DNA of 64,000 nt, from the NCBI RefSeq assembly GCF_900114995.1, contig NZ_FOUX01000002.1, positions 372,001 through 436,000 on the forward strand, in the 5' to 3' direction. A program made the translations under genes and the position numbers. Under the pieces are notes generated by a model. The model was not told where the DNA came from. It saw nothing but the letters and a program-made list of their open reading frames with translations, and searched no databases. Below, one piece after another: positions 9,507-17,088 of the stretch; position 1 is the stretch's first letter; every line of letters starts with the position of its first letter. Source of the stretch: Chitinophaga sp. YR627. GTDB lineage: Bacteria > Bacteroidota > Bacteroidia > Chitinophagales > Chitinophagaceae.

Positions 9507-9528
9507 TATCAACAGCATACTGTTGATA
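9507..9528 (-). promoter_or_regulatory. Hairpin in the susC mRNA leader
   Basis: TATCAACAG (9507-9515) and CTGTTGATA (9520-9528) form a perfect 9-bp stem with a 4-nt loop, 29 nt upstream of the susC ATG and inside the roughly 180-nt leader predicted from the promoter. It has no U-run, so it is not a terminator; it could affect translation or mRNA stability. Confidence 0.45.
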
Positions 9529-9648
9529 GTTATGGAAAGGTTGCTATTGTGTTACAGAAATGGGCCTTATTGTGCTGGTGGGATACAACGGGCTCAAAGA
9601 TCAGTCGTTCAACATATTAAAGCTGACATATAGTTGGTCGATAGTTTA

Positions 9649-9667
9649 GTCTACTAATTATGTAGAC
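9649..9667. promoter_or_regulatory. Palindromic operator candidate at the susC transcription start
   Basis: GTCTAC (9649-9654) and GTAGAC (9662-9667) form a 6-bp inverted repeat with a 7-nt AT-only spacer. It begins on the last base of the -7 element, so a bound protein would cover the start site. No regulator gene is adjacent. Confidence 0.45.
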
Positions 9668-9697
9668 AAATATAATTCAAAAAATCAGTTCTCAAAA
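9667..9697 (-). promoter_or_regulatory. Bacteroidota-type promoter of the SusC operon
   Basis: Read on the minus strand, TATATTTG (9667-9674) fits the TAnnTTTG -7 consensus exactly, and TTTTG lies 18 nt upstream of it, close to the usual 19-21 nt spacing of the -33 element. The predicted start is near 9660, giving a leader of about 180 nt. Confidence 0.65.
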
Positions 9698-9721
9698 TAT
9701 CCGGGAGAATAATTACTGCCA

Positions 9722-9757
9722 ATAATAAAACACCCGCATGGTTATGCCATGCGGGTG
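9722..9757 (-). terminator. Terminator of the SDR gene
   Basis: An 11-bp perfect stem (9731-9741 with 9747-9757, 5-nt loop) begins 26 nt past the stop codon at 9783. The minus strand continues TTTTATTATT. Confidence 0.88.
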
Positions 9758-9782
9758 CTACAACTGCGAGATAAGAAAAAGA

Positions 9783-10541
9783 CTACAGGAACAGTCCACC
9801 AGATGCTTCAATACACTGTGCGGTGATCCATCTTGCTCTTTCGCTGCAAAGGAAAGCTACAATACCACCGATATCATCCGGCACGCCCATACGGCCCAGT
9901 GCAGTTTGTCCTACCAGGTGATCTTTCACACCAGGGATCTCAAATGCATTTCTTGTGAAATCTGTCTCAATAGGACCAGGTGCTACCACATTCGCTGTAA
10001 TACCTCTTTTACCCAGTTCTTTAGCAAGATACTTTGTGAAGTTATACACAGCTGCTTTCATAGAAGAATAAGCAGCATAACCAGGTGTTACAAACCGTGC
10101 CAGTCCGGTAGAGAAGTTAACAATACGGCCACCATCAGCGATGGTATCCAGTAATGTCTGTGTAAGGAAATAAGCACCCTTGAAATGGGTATTCATCAAT
10201 GCATCAAAATCCTCTTCTGTTGTATCCGGGATCTGCGAATAACGGTCAATGCCGGCATTGTTCACCAGGAAGTTAATATGCGTTGTATTCCATTTTTCCT
10301 TTAATGCCTGTTGGAGGGCTGTTTTAAAAGCAGGGAAAGACTTAACTGCTGCTACATCCAGTTGTAAAGCGATTGCTTCTACATTGAACTGCTGTACCGC
10401 TGCTACCACTTCCTGTGCTTCTTCTTTTTTACTATGATAAGTGAACACTACATGGTGTCCGTCTTTTGCCAGTTCGAGTACTGCATTCTTTCCTAATCCA
10501 CGGCTACCGCCGGTTACCAGTGCTATTTTCTGTGTTGCCAT
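9783..10541 (-). CDS. Short-chain dehydrogenase/reductase
   Basis: 252 residues, a classical SDR: cofactor motif TGGSRGLGK (about 10-18), NNAG (about 93-96), the catalytic Ser in NFSTG and the YxxxK pair in YAAYSSMKAAV. The Arg residues after the Gly-rich loop suggest NADP(H). The C-terminal end WITAQCIEASGGLFL is the usual substrate-loop/closure of FabG-like members. The actual substrate cannot be told. It stands alone between its own terminator and the AraC-type gene upstream on the same strand, whose product may regulate it. Confidence 0.9.
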   Translation of the reverse strand: MATQKIALVTGGSRGLGKNAVLELAKDGHHVVFTYHSKKEEAQEVVAAVQQFNVEAIALQLDVAAVKSFPAFKTALQQALKEKWNTTHINFLVNNAGIDRYSQIPDTTEEDFDALMNTHFKGAYFLTQTLLDTIADGGRIVNFSTGLARFVTPGYAAYSSMKAAVYNFTKYLAKELGKRGITANVVAPGPIETDFTRNAFEIPGVKDHLVGQTALGRMGVPDDIGGIVAFLCSERARWITAQCIEASGGLFL

Positions 10542-10640
10542 TTTTTTTGTTTTATTAACAAGACAAAGGTGAGACTTTGGGGAGATGTGATTATGGTGAA
10601 CAGTTAAGGAAAAATGGTAGCAAGTTCAGTATCTTGGAAA

Positions 10641-10768
10641 AATTAAGAATTAACAATTAAGGATTAAGAATTGGGAAGACATTTTGTTATATAAGTAGAA
10701 AGAGCGCTTCAATGACAGAAGCGCTCTTTCTTATAATTCTTAATTTTTAATCGTTCATTCTTAATTTC
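10641..10768. repeat. Inverted (AATTARR)n heptad repeat, copy 1
   Basis: The left arm (10641-10673) is five 7-bp units of the type AATTAAG/AATTAAC/GATTAAG. The right arm (10736-10768) is the same motif inverted. About 60 nt with a GC-rich hairpin lie between. The right arm runs into the AraC-type gene: its last codons, encoding KLRMND and the stop, are written in repeat sequence. Related copies are at 14797-14936 and 24530-24616. Confidence 0.75.
10697..10731. terminator. Hairpin inside heptad repeat copy 1, likely terminator
   Basis: AGAAAGAGCGCTTC (10697-10710) and its exact complement (10718-10731) form a 14-bp stem with a 7-nt loop, 16 nt past the stop of the AraC-type gene. The stem ends in T runs in both directions, but the tail is not a long U tract. 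Confidence 0.6.
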
Positions 10769-11199
10769 CGATACTGCGTCGGCGTCATGCCTTCAAACGC
10801 TTTAAACCATTTCGTAAAATTAGAAGGATCATATGTCATCAGCGCTGCAACATCTGCTACTGAATACTTGTTATCCATCAGCAGCTCCTTTGCTACCTGC
10901 AACAGCTTCTCTTCATAAAAATAGCAGGGATGATAGCCGGTATGTTCTTTGATAACATTGCTGAAGTGTGTAGGATGAATGAACAGTGCTTCTGCGAAGT
11001 CTCTCAGTTCAAACATCTCTTCTACTTTTCCTGCCAGCAGGTCAGCAAGGTGCTGATCTATCTGCTGGAGATAGTTTTGAAATATCTCTTCCTTACGGCT
11101 GATATATTTCTTTGGCACTTTGATCTTTTCCGCCTGTTCTTTTGATACTACCAGGGACACTACACTATTCCGGGCCGGACTTGACAACACTGTGATCAT
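10747..11199 (-). CDS. AraC-family transcriptional regulator, DNA-binding domain only
   Basis: 150 residues. The two helix-turn-helix units of the AraC domain fill residues about 50-145: FAEALFIHPTHFSNVIKEHTGYHP and SVADVAALMTYDPSNFTKWFKAFEGMTPTQYRK. The N-terminal part (about 45 residues) is too short for a cupin sensor domain, so the regulator either has no ligand domain or this is a shortened member. It lies upstream of the SDR gene on the same strand and opposite the pyruvate oxidase gene; either could be a target. Its stop codon lies in a heptad repeat. Confidence 0.85.
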   Translation of the reverse strand: MITVLSSPARNSVVSLVVSKEQAEKIKVPKKYISRKEEIFQNYLQQIDQHLADLLAGKVEEMFELRDFAEALFIHPTHFSNVIKEHTGYHPCYFYEEKLLQVAKELLMDNKYSVADVAALMTYDPSNFTKWFKAFEGMTPTQYRKLRMND

Positions 11200-11390
11200 T
11201 GCGTTTACGGTTTTGTATACAAGTTTACGCTTTCCCCGGGATAAAAAATGGTGAGCATTTCAGTTTTTCTGGTAGCCTCATCCGTTTTTGTACAGGTTAT
11301 GGTTCTTCATGCCAGAATCAACGAAATTCCGGTTAAGCGACCTAACGCATTGATTTGAAACAGTACATTTAATTCATAAATACCTTGTTT

Positions 11391-13115
11391 ATGCCCAAAA
11401 CAATAGCTGCTCAAATAGTAGAACAACTGATAGCCGCCGGAGTAAAAAGAGTACACGGCGTAGTAGGCGATTCTCTCAACAGTATCACGGACGAGATACG
11501 CCAGCACAAAGAACTGGACTGGATCCATTACAGGCATGAAGAGGCCGCTGCTTTTGCCGCAGGCGCAGAAGCGCAGCTGACTGGTCAGCTGGCAGTATGT
11601 GCAGGTAGCTGCGGACCCGGCAATATGCACCTGATCAACGGACTCTACGACGCACACCGTAGTATGGCGCCCGTACTGGCGATTGCTGCCCAGATCCCCA
11701 GCACAGAGATAGGCACCTCCTATTTTCAGGAAACCAGACCGGAAGCCCTCTTCCGGGAATGTAGTCACTATTGTGAAACCATCGCCTCTGCGCGGCAGAT
11801 GCCCAGGGTATTACAGACAGCCATGCAGCATGCGATCGGATTGGGTGGTGTGGCCGTGATTGCCCTCTCAGGGGACGTCGCCACACAGACAGTGGAGAGT
11901 AACGGACTGGAGCATCCCCTGCTGATGAGCCGTCCAGCTATCCGGCCATCTGACAGGGAACTGCATAAACTGGCTGACCTGATCAATACTGCCGAAAAAG
12001 TTACCCTCCTCTGCGGACGTGGCTGCGCGGGTGCACATGATGAACTGATCGCCTTTGGTGAGAAGGTCTATTCTCCTATGGTACATGCCTTAAGGGGAAA
12101 GGAATTTGTGGAATATGACAATCCTTTTGATGTAGGGATGACAGGACTGATCGGTTTCTCTTCGGGTTATCATGCGATGGAACGGAGTGACCTGGTAATC
12201 ATGCTGGGTACCGATTTCCCTTATAAGGACTGGTTCCCCTCCAAAGCGAAGATCGTCCAGGTGGATATCCGGGCAGAACGCCTGGGCAGGCGCTGTGCCA
12301 TCTCTCTGGGATTGGTTGGTGATGTGAAGGAAACGCTCTATTGTCTGTTGCCGTTGCTCAAACAAAAGACAGACAGGTCCTTCCTTGATAAATGCATCAC
12401 ACACTATCAAAACAGCCGGGAATCCCTGGAAAGTCATGCCACTGGCAAGGCAGATGCTACGCCTATTCATCCGGAGTACCTGACACATGTCCTCAACGAA
12501 CTGGCCGATCCGGATGCCATCTTTACTGCGGATGTAGGAGAACCTACCGTGTGGGCAGCCCGTTACCTGAGAATGAAAAAGGGACAACGCCTGCTGGGAT
12601 CATTTAACCACGGCTCTATGGCCAGTGCCATGCCGCAGGCAATTGGCGCACAGCTGACACATCCCGGCAGACAGGTCATCTCCCTCTCCGGAGATGGTGG
12701 TTTTTCCATGCTGATGGGAGATATTCTGACCATCGTGCAGTATAACCTGCCGGTAAAGATCGTCGTGTTCAATAACAGTTCGCTGGGATTCGTTGCCATG
12801 GAAATGAAAGTGGCCGGTCTGCCGCCTTACGGTACCGACCTCAAAAACCCGGATTTTGCCCGGATGGCGGAAGCGATCGGGATCAAAGGCATACGCGTGG
12901 AGAATCCTGCCAATGTACGTACCGCCCTGCAAAAGGCGTTTGAACATGACGGTCCGGTACTGATAGACGCAGTCGTGAATCCATCCGTACTGGTCATGCC
13001 GCCCAAGATCGAATTCTCCCAGGCGAAAGGTTTTGGTATGTATGCCCTGAAACAGGTATTCAACGGTAATGGTAAGGAAGTGTGGGATACGCTGACCTCC
13101 AATTTCCTGGATTAG
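11391..13115 (+). CDS. poxB: Pyruvate dehydrogenase (quinone)/pyruvate oxidase, thiamine-dependent
   Basis: 574 residues from the ATG at 11391 (an upstream in-frame TTG at 11385 is less likely). The three TPP-enzyme domains are in order: PYR domain with the catalytic Glu50 in YRHEE, central FAD-binding-type domain (about 185-330), and PP domain with GDGGFSMLMGD followed by FNNSS, the metal/TPP motif. AGSCGPGNMHLINGLYDAHRS is the PoxB/Pox signature loop. The reaction is oxidative decarboxylation of pyruvate to acetate, with electrons passed to quinone at the membrane (or to oxygen in oxidases). The C-terminus FGMYALKQVFNG resembles the membrane-binding tail of PoxB. Its end is 1 nt from the end of the convergent GlxA-type regulator gene. 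Confidence 0.88.
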   Translation: MPKTIAAQIVEQLIAAGVKRVHGVVGDSLNSITDEIRQHKELDWIHYRHEEAAAFAAGAEAQLTGQLAVCAGSCGPGNMHLINGLYDAHRSMAPVLAIAAQIPSTEIGTSYFQETRPEALFRECSHYCETIASARQMPRVLQTAMQHAIGLGGVAVIALSGDVATQTVESNGLEHPLLMSRPAIRPSDRELHKLADLINTAEKVTLLCGRGCAGAHDELIAFGEKVYSPMVHALRGKEFVEYDNPFDVGMTGLIGFSSGYHAMERSDLVIMLGTDFPYKDWFPSKAKIVQVDIRAERLGRRCAISLGLVGDVKETLYCLLPLLKQKTDRSFLDKCITHYQNSRESLESHATGKADATPIHPEYLTHVLNELADPDAIFTADVGEPTVWAARYLRMKKGQRLLGSFNHGSMASAMPQAIGAQLTHPGRQVISLSGDGGFSMLMGDILTIVQYNLPVKIVVFNNSSLGFVAMEMKVAGLPPYGTDLKNPDFARMAEAIGIKGIRVENPANVRTALQKAFEHDGPVLIDAVVNPSVLVMPPKIEFSQAKGFGMYALKQVFNGNGKEVWDTLTSNFLD

Positions 13116-13116
13116 G

Positions 13117-14097
13117 TCAGGCCACTACCGCTTCTTTATTGTATTTATTCCGGTAGTCGATAGGCGACAATCCCGTGATCTTTTTGAACACTGTCCTGAA
13201 AGATTTGGTGTCGTTATAACCTACCTCGTACATAACTTCATTCACATTCTTATGGCTGTTTTCCAGCCATTTCTTTGCGGCCTCAATCTTCACCCGTTGA
13301 ATATATTCAGCGGGTGTATTGTTGGTCGCCTTTTTAAAGCGACGGTCGAAATGCCTTCTTCCGATGGCAAAACGGGACGCCAGATCATCCACAGAGATCC
13401 TTTCCGTCAGATTACATTCAATAAACTCCTGCGCTTTTTTGATCGGTTCATCCTCGTGTTTCTTTTGTCCGTTGAACATGACAAAAGGAGACTGTGTTTT
13501 CCTGTCTATTTCCAGGGCAAACAGTTTCGCGATCCTGATGGCCAGTTCACGGTCAGTCATTTTCTCCACCAGATGCAGCAACAGGTTCCAGTAAGAGGTG
13601 GCGCCTCCGCTGGAATACAGTCCCTGTTCCTCTGTAATGATCCTGCCATCTATCAGGTCCACTTCCGGGAACATGGCCCTGAATTCAGCCGCTGATGCCC
13701 AGTGACTGGAACATTCCCTGCCGTTCAGCAATCCGGTAGCCGCCAGCATGAAAGAGCCGATACACAGACTGGCTACTTCGGCTCCCTGGTGATAATGATC
13801 GATGATCCAGGGAAGAAATGCCTTATTTCTTTCAAGGGTGGCTTTCAGATTCCCGCTCAAAGGCGGAATGACGATCAGGTCCGTCCGGGACACATCCCCG
13901 ATCAGCACATCAGGGTGGATCGAGAAAAGACCCTGATTGAGCCTTACTTCTCCGCCTAACCCTACCAGTTGCACGCGGAACATGGGAGATTTTCCATCAG
14001 CCTCCAGGAACTCGTTGAGCGTCGTGAACATATAGCGTGTATCAGCAATTGTACCTAATACAGCCTCATCTGGCACGAGGATTGAAATGTGTTTCAT
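13117..14097 (-). CDS. GlxA-type AraC regulator with DJ-1/PfpI domain
   Basis: 326 residues. Residues 1-190 form a DJ-1/PfpI (GATase1-like) domain with the nucleophile-elbow Cys in SLCIGSFMLA; residues about 215-320 form an AraC DNA-binding domain (SVDDLASRFAIGRRHFDRRFKK and VNEVMYEVGYNDTKSFRTVFKK). This is the FtrA/GlxA/GATase1-AraC class, known to control catabolic genes in response to small metabolites; the ligand here is unknown. It is convergent with poxB (1 nt between stops) and divergent from the DHFR-like gene, a common target arrangement. Confidence 0.9.
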   Translation of the reverse strand: MKHISILVPDEAVLGTIADTRYMFTTLNEFLEADGKSPMFRVQLVGLGGEVRLNQGLFSIHPDVLIGDVSRTDLIVIPPLSGNLKATLERNKAFLPWIIDHYHQGAEVASLCIGSFMLAATGLLNGRECSSHWASAAEFRAMFPEVDLIDGRIITEEQGLYSSGGATSYWNLLLHLVEKMTDRELAIRIAKLFALEIDRKTQSPFVMFNGQKKHEDEPIKKAQEFIECNLTERISVDDLASRFAIGRRHFDRRFKKATNNTPAEYIQRVKIEAAKKWLENSHKNVNEVMYEVGYNDTKSFRTVFKKITGLSPIDYRNKYNKEAVVA

Positions 14098-14126
14098 CGG
14101 GAATGTGATTTAAACAGGTTGCCCAA

Positions 14127-14158
14127 CAAAAATAAGGAAATTTGCATGTCAGAAACAA
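14127..14158 (-). promoter_or_regulatory. Promoter candidate of the GlxA-type regulator
   Basis: Minus strand TATTTTTG (14127-14134) fits TAnnTTTG, with TTG 21 nt upstream (14156-14158). The start would be near 14120, about 20 nt before the ATG. It overlaps the extreme upstream start option of the opposite gene. Confidence 0.45.
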
Positions 14159-14235
14159 CCCCGCCACAAGTCCGGAACACGCCCCCTCCAACCTATCCAG
14201 TGACTGTACCTTTGATATTGAGCAATTCTTATGGA

Positions 14236-14802
14236 ATGAGAAAGATAATCGTATCTATGAATGTTACGCTGGACGGATTTATGGCGGGCATTAATGGTGA
14301 ACTGGACTGGCATTTTCCACTCTGGAACGAGGAAATGTCGCTCTATATCTGTCATCAGCTGGGAAAGATGGACACCATCCTCCTGGGCAGACGTAGCTAT
14401 GAACGCATGGCGCGTTACTGGCCGGTCAGGTCCTTCACCGGGGTAGAACTGGAATATGCTGAACTAATGAACAACCATACAAAAGTCGTATTCTCTCATA
14501 CACTGGAAAACACGAGCTGGCAGAATACCCGGCTGGTAAAAGGTAATATCAGCGAAGAAGTGCTGAAGCTGAAGCAGTCGCCCGGGAAAGATATGATCAT
14601 CTACGGCAGCAGCAGTATCGTACAATCCTTCATCCGGCAGGGACTGATCGATGAGTTCCAGATATGGGTACATCCGGTGTTTATTCAGAACGGTGTGCCG
14701 ATGTTCAGGGATATGGAAGAGAAGGTGAGACTGGAGTTTATGCGGACAAGGTCGTTTAGTAGTGGAGTAGTGATACTATACTATCGTATAATGAACAATT
14801 AA
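14236..14802 (+). CDS. Dihydrofolate reductase-family protein (RibD C-terminal type)
   Basis: 188 residues from the ATG at 14236. It begins MRKIIVSMNVTLDGF, the usual N-terminus of the family, and contains LLGRRSYERM and the glycine-rich DMIIYGSSSIVQSF NADPH-binding stretch. Many such proteins are annotated as reductases of unknown substrate related to YwjB/YyaP. A longer version from 14146 has a better AAGGA ribosome-binding site but would add 30 Pro-rich residues not typical of the family; I prefer the shorter form because TACCTTTG at 14207-14214 could be its promoter. The last residues MNN and the stop codon are in heptad repeat sequence. Confidence 0.85.
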   Translation: MRKIIVSMNVTLDGFMAGINGELDWHFPLWNEEMSLYICHQLGKMDTILLGRRSYERMARYWPVRSFTGVELEYAELMNNHTKVVFSHTLENTSWQNTRLVKGNISEEVLKLKQSPGKDMIIYGSSSIVQSFIRQGLIDEFQIWVHPVFIQNGVPMFRDMEEKVRLEFMRTRSFSSGVVILYYRIMNN

Positions 14803-14936
14803 GAATTAAAAATTAAGAATTGTGTCTAATAGGTTTTATGGGTAACAACCTCTTGAAACTTTTTAATACCCGGAATAGTCCGAATTAATCAATTCTTAAT
14901 TTTCAATTCCTAATTCCTGATTGTTAATTCCTAATT
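14797..14936. repeat. Inverted (AATTARR)n heptad repeat, copy 2
   Basis: The left arm (14797-14822) is three and a half heptads; the right arm (14890-14936) is about six inverted heptads; about 65 nt lie between. Left arm supplies the final Asn codon and stop of the DHFR-like gene; right arm supplies the last residues and the stop of the ROK gene on the other strand. This places it as a shared 3' element, and the arms can pair into a long AU-rich stem that might act as a bidirectional terminator. Confidence 0.75.
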
Positions 14937-15775
14937 GTCGTCCACGCGCCTGCGGCGCCTAATAATATCGCATCCTCTCCCAGTGTAGACACCACAAACT
15001 GCACATCCGGCAGCTGTTCCTCCAAACCACGAAAGAACAGGTGAAAAGCCTGCGCTATATTCCCGCCCAATACGATCAGTGAAGGGAGCGGTTGCTGTTC
15101 CTGCAGAAAGGCGGCCAGATTATGACCGAATTCTTCAAATATGTCTTTTGCGTACCCCGGCTCATGTGCCATCAGGGCCAGTTCTTTTACACTGCTGATC
15201 TGCGCTCCGCTTAATACCTCATACCGGCGTAAAAACCATCTGGTAGAGAAGTATTCCTCTGCTGTCGTTTCCCGGAAAGGTGTTTTCCAGAAAGTTCCCT
15301 CCTGCGCCATCCCGTTTTCTGCCACAGAAGAACCAAAGCCAGTGCCTAATGTCAGTCCGAGGGCAGATTGCGCTCCTTCTGCCACACCGGCAAATAATTC
15401 CCCCTGTAAAAAGCAGGAAGCATCATTGGTAAATCTGATCGCATCCGGAGAAATCTGCAGTCTTTTTGCCAGCAGTTCCTTTATATTCAGCCCATATAAG
15501 GATTCATATTTATGCAGCCCTTTTATCAGACTGATACCTGCTTCATAATCAAAGGGACCCGGCATCGCGATCCCGATACGGTTAGCGCCATTGGTATTGC
15601 CCATCGACTGTTGCATAACGTCTACCCATCCAGCGATAATCTCTTCTGCACTGCCATGTGAATTGATGTTCGCACGCCATAGAGAGCGGGGCAATAACGT
15701 CCGCTGCTGCATATCAACAAGGGCCGTTGTAATATGAGACCCGCCTATATCCACCGCTAATACCAATCCGTCCAT
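14924..15775 (-). CDS. ROK-family sugar kinase, probable mannokinase/fructokinase
   Basis: 283 residues from the ATG at 15775, whose A is also the last base of the transporter stop (TAATG overlap), arguing for translational coupling. An upstream in-frame start at 15805 is less likely. LAVDIGGSHITTALVD is the phosphate-binding loop and FTNDASC carries the catalytic Asp; TLGTGFGSSV is the adenosine motif. The Cys-rich zinc motif (CxCGxxGC) typical of ROK kinases is absent. In its operon (mannosidase, mannose-6-phosphate isomerase, sugar porter) the natural role is phosphorylation of imported mannose. The specificity is inferred from neighbours only. Confidence 0.85.
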   Translation of the reverse strand: MDGLVLAVDIGGSHITTALVDMQQRTLLPRSLWRANINSHGSAEEIIAGWVDVMQQSMGNTNGANRIGIAMPGPFDYEAGISLIKGLHKYESLYGLNIKELLAKRLQISPDAIRFTNDASCFLQGELFAGVAEGAQSALGLTLGTGFGSSVAENGMAQEGTFWKTPFRETTAEEYFSTRWFLRRYEVLSGAQISSVKELALMAHEPGYAKDIFEEFGHNLAAFLQEQQPLPSLIVLGGNIAQAFHLFFRGLEEQLPDVQFVVSTLGEDAILLGAAGAWTTIRN

Positions 15776-17088
15776 TATGCTATCTTTTTGATTGAATTTT
15801 TCCAATACTGTTCTATCTGTTCAAATGACTGTCCTTTCGTTTCCGGCAACAAGCGGTAGACCGCTATAAATGCCCCCAGACAAAATACGGCGAAAAACCA
15901 GAATGTCTGTGCTGTACCCAGATTACGCAGTAATATCGGTGTGAGTTGCCCGACAATTGTATCAGAGATCCACATCACCATGATACTAAGGGATAAGGCT
16001 TTTGCCCGGATATTATCAGGAAAGATCTCTGCGGCAATGACAAATTTCAGCGGACCAATAGAGAAAGCAAAGAAAGCCAGGAAGGCTAAAACAGACAGCA
16101 GCAACGGAATACCGGTAGCCACGTTCTGGTAAAAACAGAGTCCTGTCAGGATAAGGCTGATGGTAGCTCCCGCCGTGCCCCAGAGGTATAATGGTCTTCT
16201 GCCCAGACTATCCACTTTCCAGATCGCAAATATGGTAAAGAATACATTGGCCGCACCAAAGATGATCTGGCTGACAAAGGAATTACTGAGTGTAATACCT
16301 GCATTATTGAGTATGGTCGGACCGTAGTAAATGATCGCATTGATACCGCTGAACTGCGAGAACAAAGGCAGTAATATCCCGATCAGTAATGCCCTGCGCA
16401 TGGCAGGTACAAACAGCGGCGCATAACCTGCAGACTCCTTTTCTTTTCCCTGCTGCATCAGCCAGCGCGGACTCTCCGGTACCCATATCAGTCCGAAGAG
16501 GAACAAGGCTGCCGGTAACATACCAAGACCAAACATCCCCCGCCATACTTCCTGCACAAAAAGGAAATGGAACACACTACCACTATTATCTGCTTTATGC
16601 GCTTCGGCATAACTCAACAGGCTGGCGTTACTGCAATAGGCCACCAGGATACCGATCGTAACGGCCAGCTGGTAATAGGTGACCAGTCTCCCTCTTTTAT
16701 CATCAGGCGCAATTTCAGACAGATACAGGGGCACGATGCTCGAAGCAATACCCACAGCCACCCCACCACCGATACGCGCTGCAATGATCCAGAAAAGCGT
16801 AGAAAAGAAGGCACAACCCAGCGCTGCCACCAGGAAAAGAGCCGCTGCCATATACAACAGCTTTTTTCTACCCAGGCGGTCACTGAGATTACCGGAGAAG
16901 ATAACACCGATAATACAGCCCACCAGTGCAGAGGACACAAACCATCCTTCCTGGAAAGAAGATAAGGTGAACTGCTCCCGTACAAACGGCAGGATGCCCG
17001 ATACAACGGCCATATCAAAGCCAAACAGGAAGCCGCCCAGCGAGGCGACCATCGTGGTCATTAAAAGTAAGCTAGATTGTTTTTTCAT
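15775..17088 (-). CDS. MFS sugar porter
   Basis: 437 residues with twelve predicted membrane segments. Sugar-porter signatures are present: NLSDRLGRKK after segment 2, PESPRWLMQQGKEKE before the central loop, a QFSGINAIIYYGP segment and GRRPLYLWG in the second half, ending PETKGQSFEQIE. This is the XylE/GlcP/GalP class, normally a proton symporter of monosaccharides in the inner membrane. The central cytoplasmic loop is short. It overlaps the isomerase gene upstream by 17 nt and the ROK gene downstream by 1 nt, so it is tightly coupled into the mannose operon; mannose is the likely cargo. Confidence 0.92.
   Translation of the reverse strand: MKKQSSLLLMTTMVASLGGFLFGFDMAVVSGILPFVREQFTLSSFQEGWFVSSALVGCIIGVIFSGNLSDRLGRKKLLYMAAALFLVAALGCAFFSTLFWIIAARIGGGVAVGIASSIVPLYLSEIAPDDKRGRLVTYYQLAVTIGILVAYCSNASLLSYAEAHKADNSGSVFHFLFVQEVWRGMFGLGMLPAALFLFGLIWVPESPRWLMQQGKEKESAGYAPLFVPAMRRALLIGILLPLFSQFSGINAIIYYGPTILNNAGITLSNSFVSQIIFGAANVFFTIFAIWKVDSLGRRPLYLWGTAGATISLILTGLCFYQNVATGIPLLLSVLAFLAFFAFSIGPLKFVIAAEIFPDNIRAKALSLSIMVMWISDTIVGQLTPILLRNLGTAQTFWFFAVFCLGAFIAVYRLLPETKGQSFEQIEQYWKNSIKKIA

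Noticed and set aside
14146..14235. 30-residue Pro-rich extension of the DHFR-like protein
   Set aside because: It has a good ribosome-binding site, but the family starts at MRKIIVSMN and the extension overlaps a probable divergent promoter; kept as an alternative.
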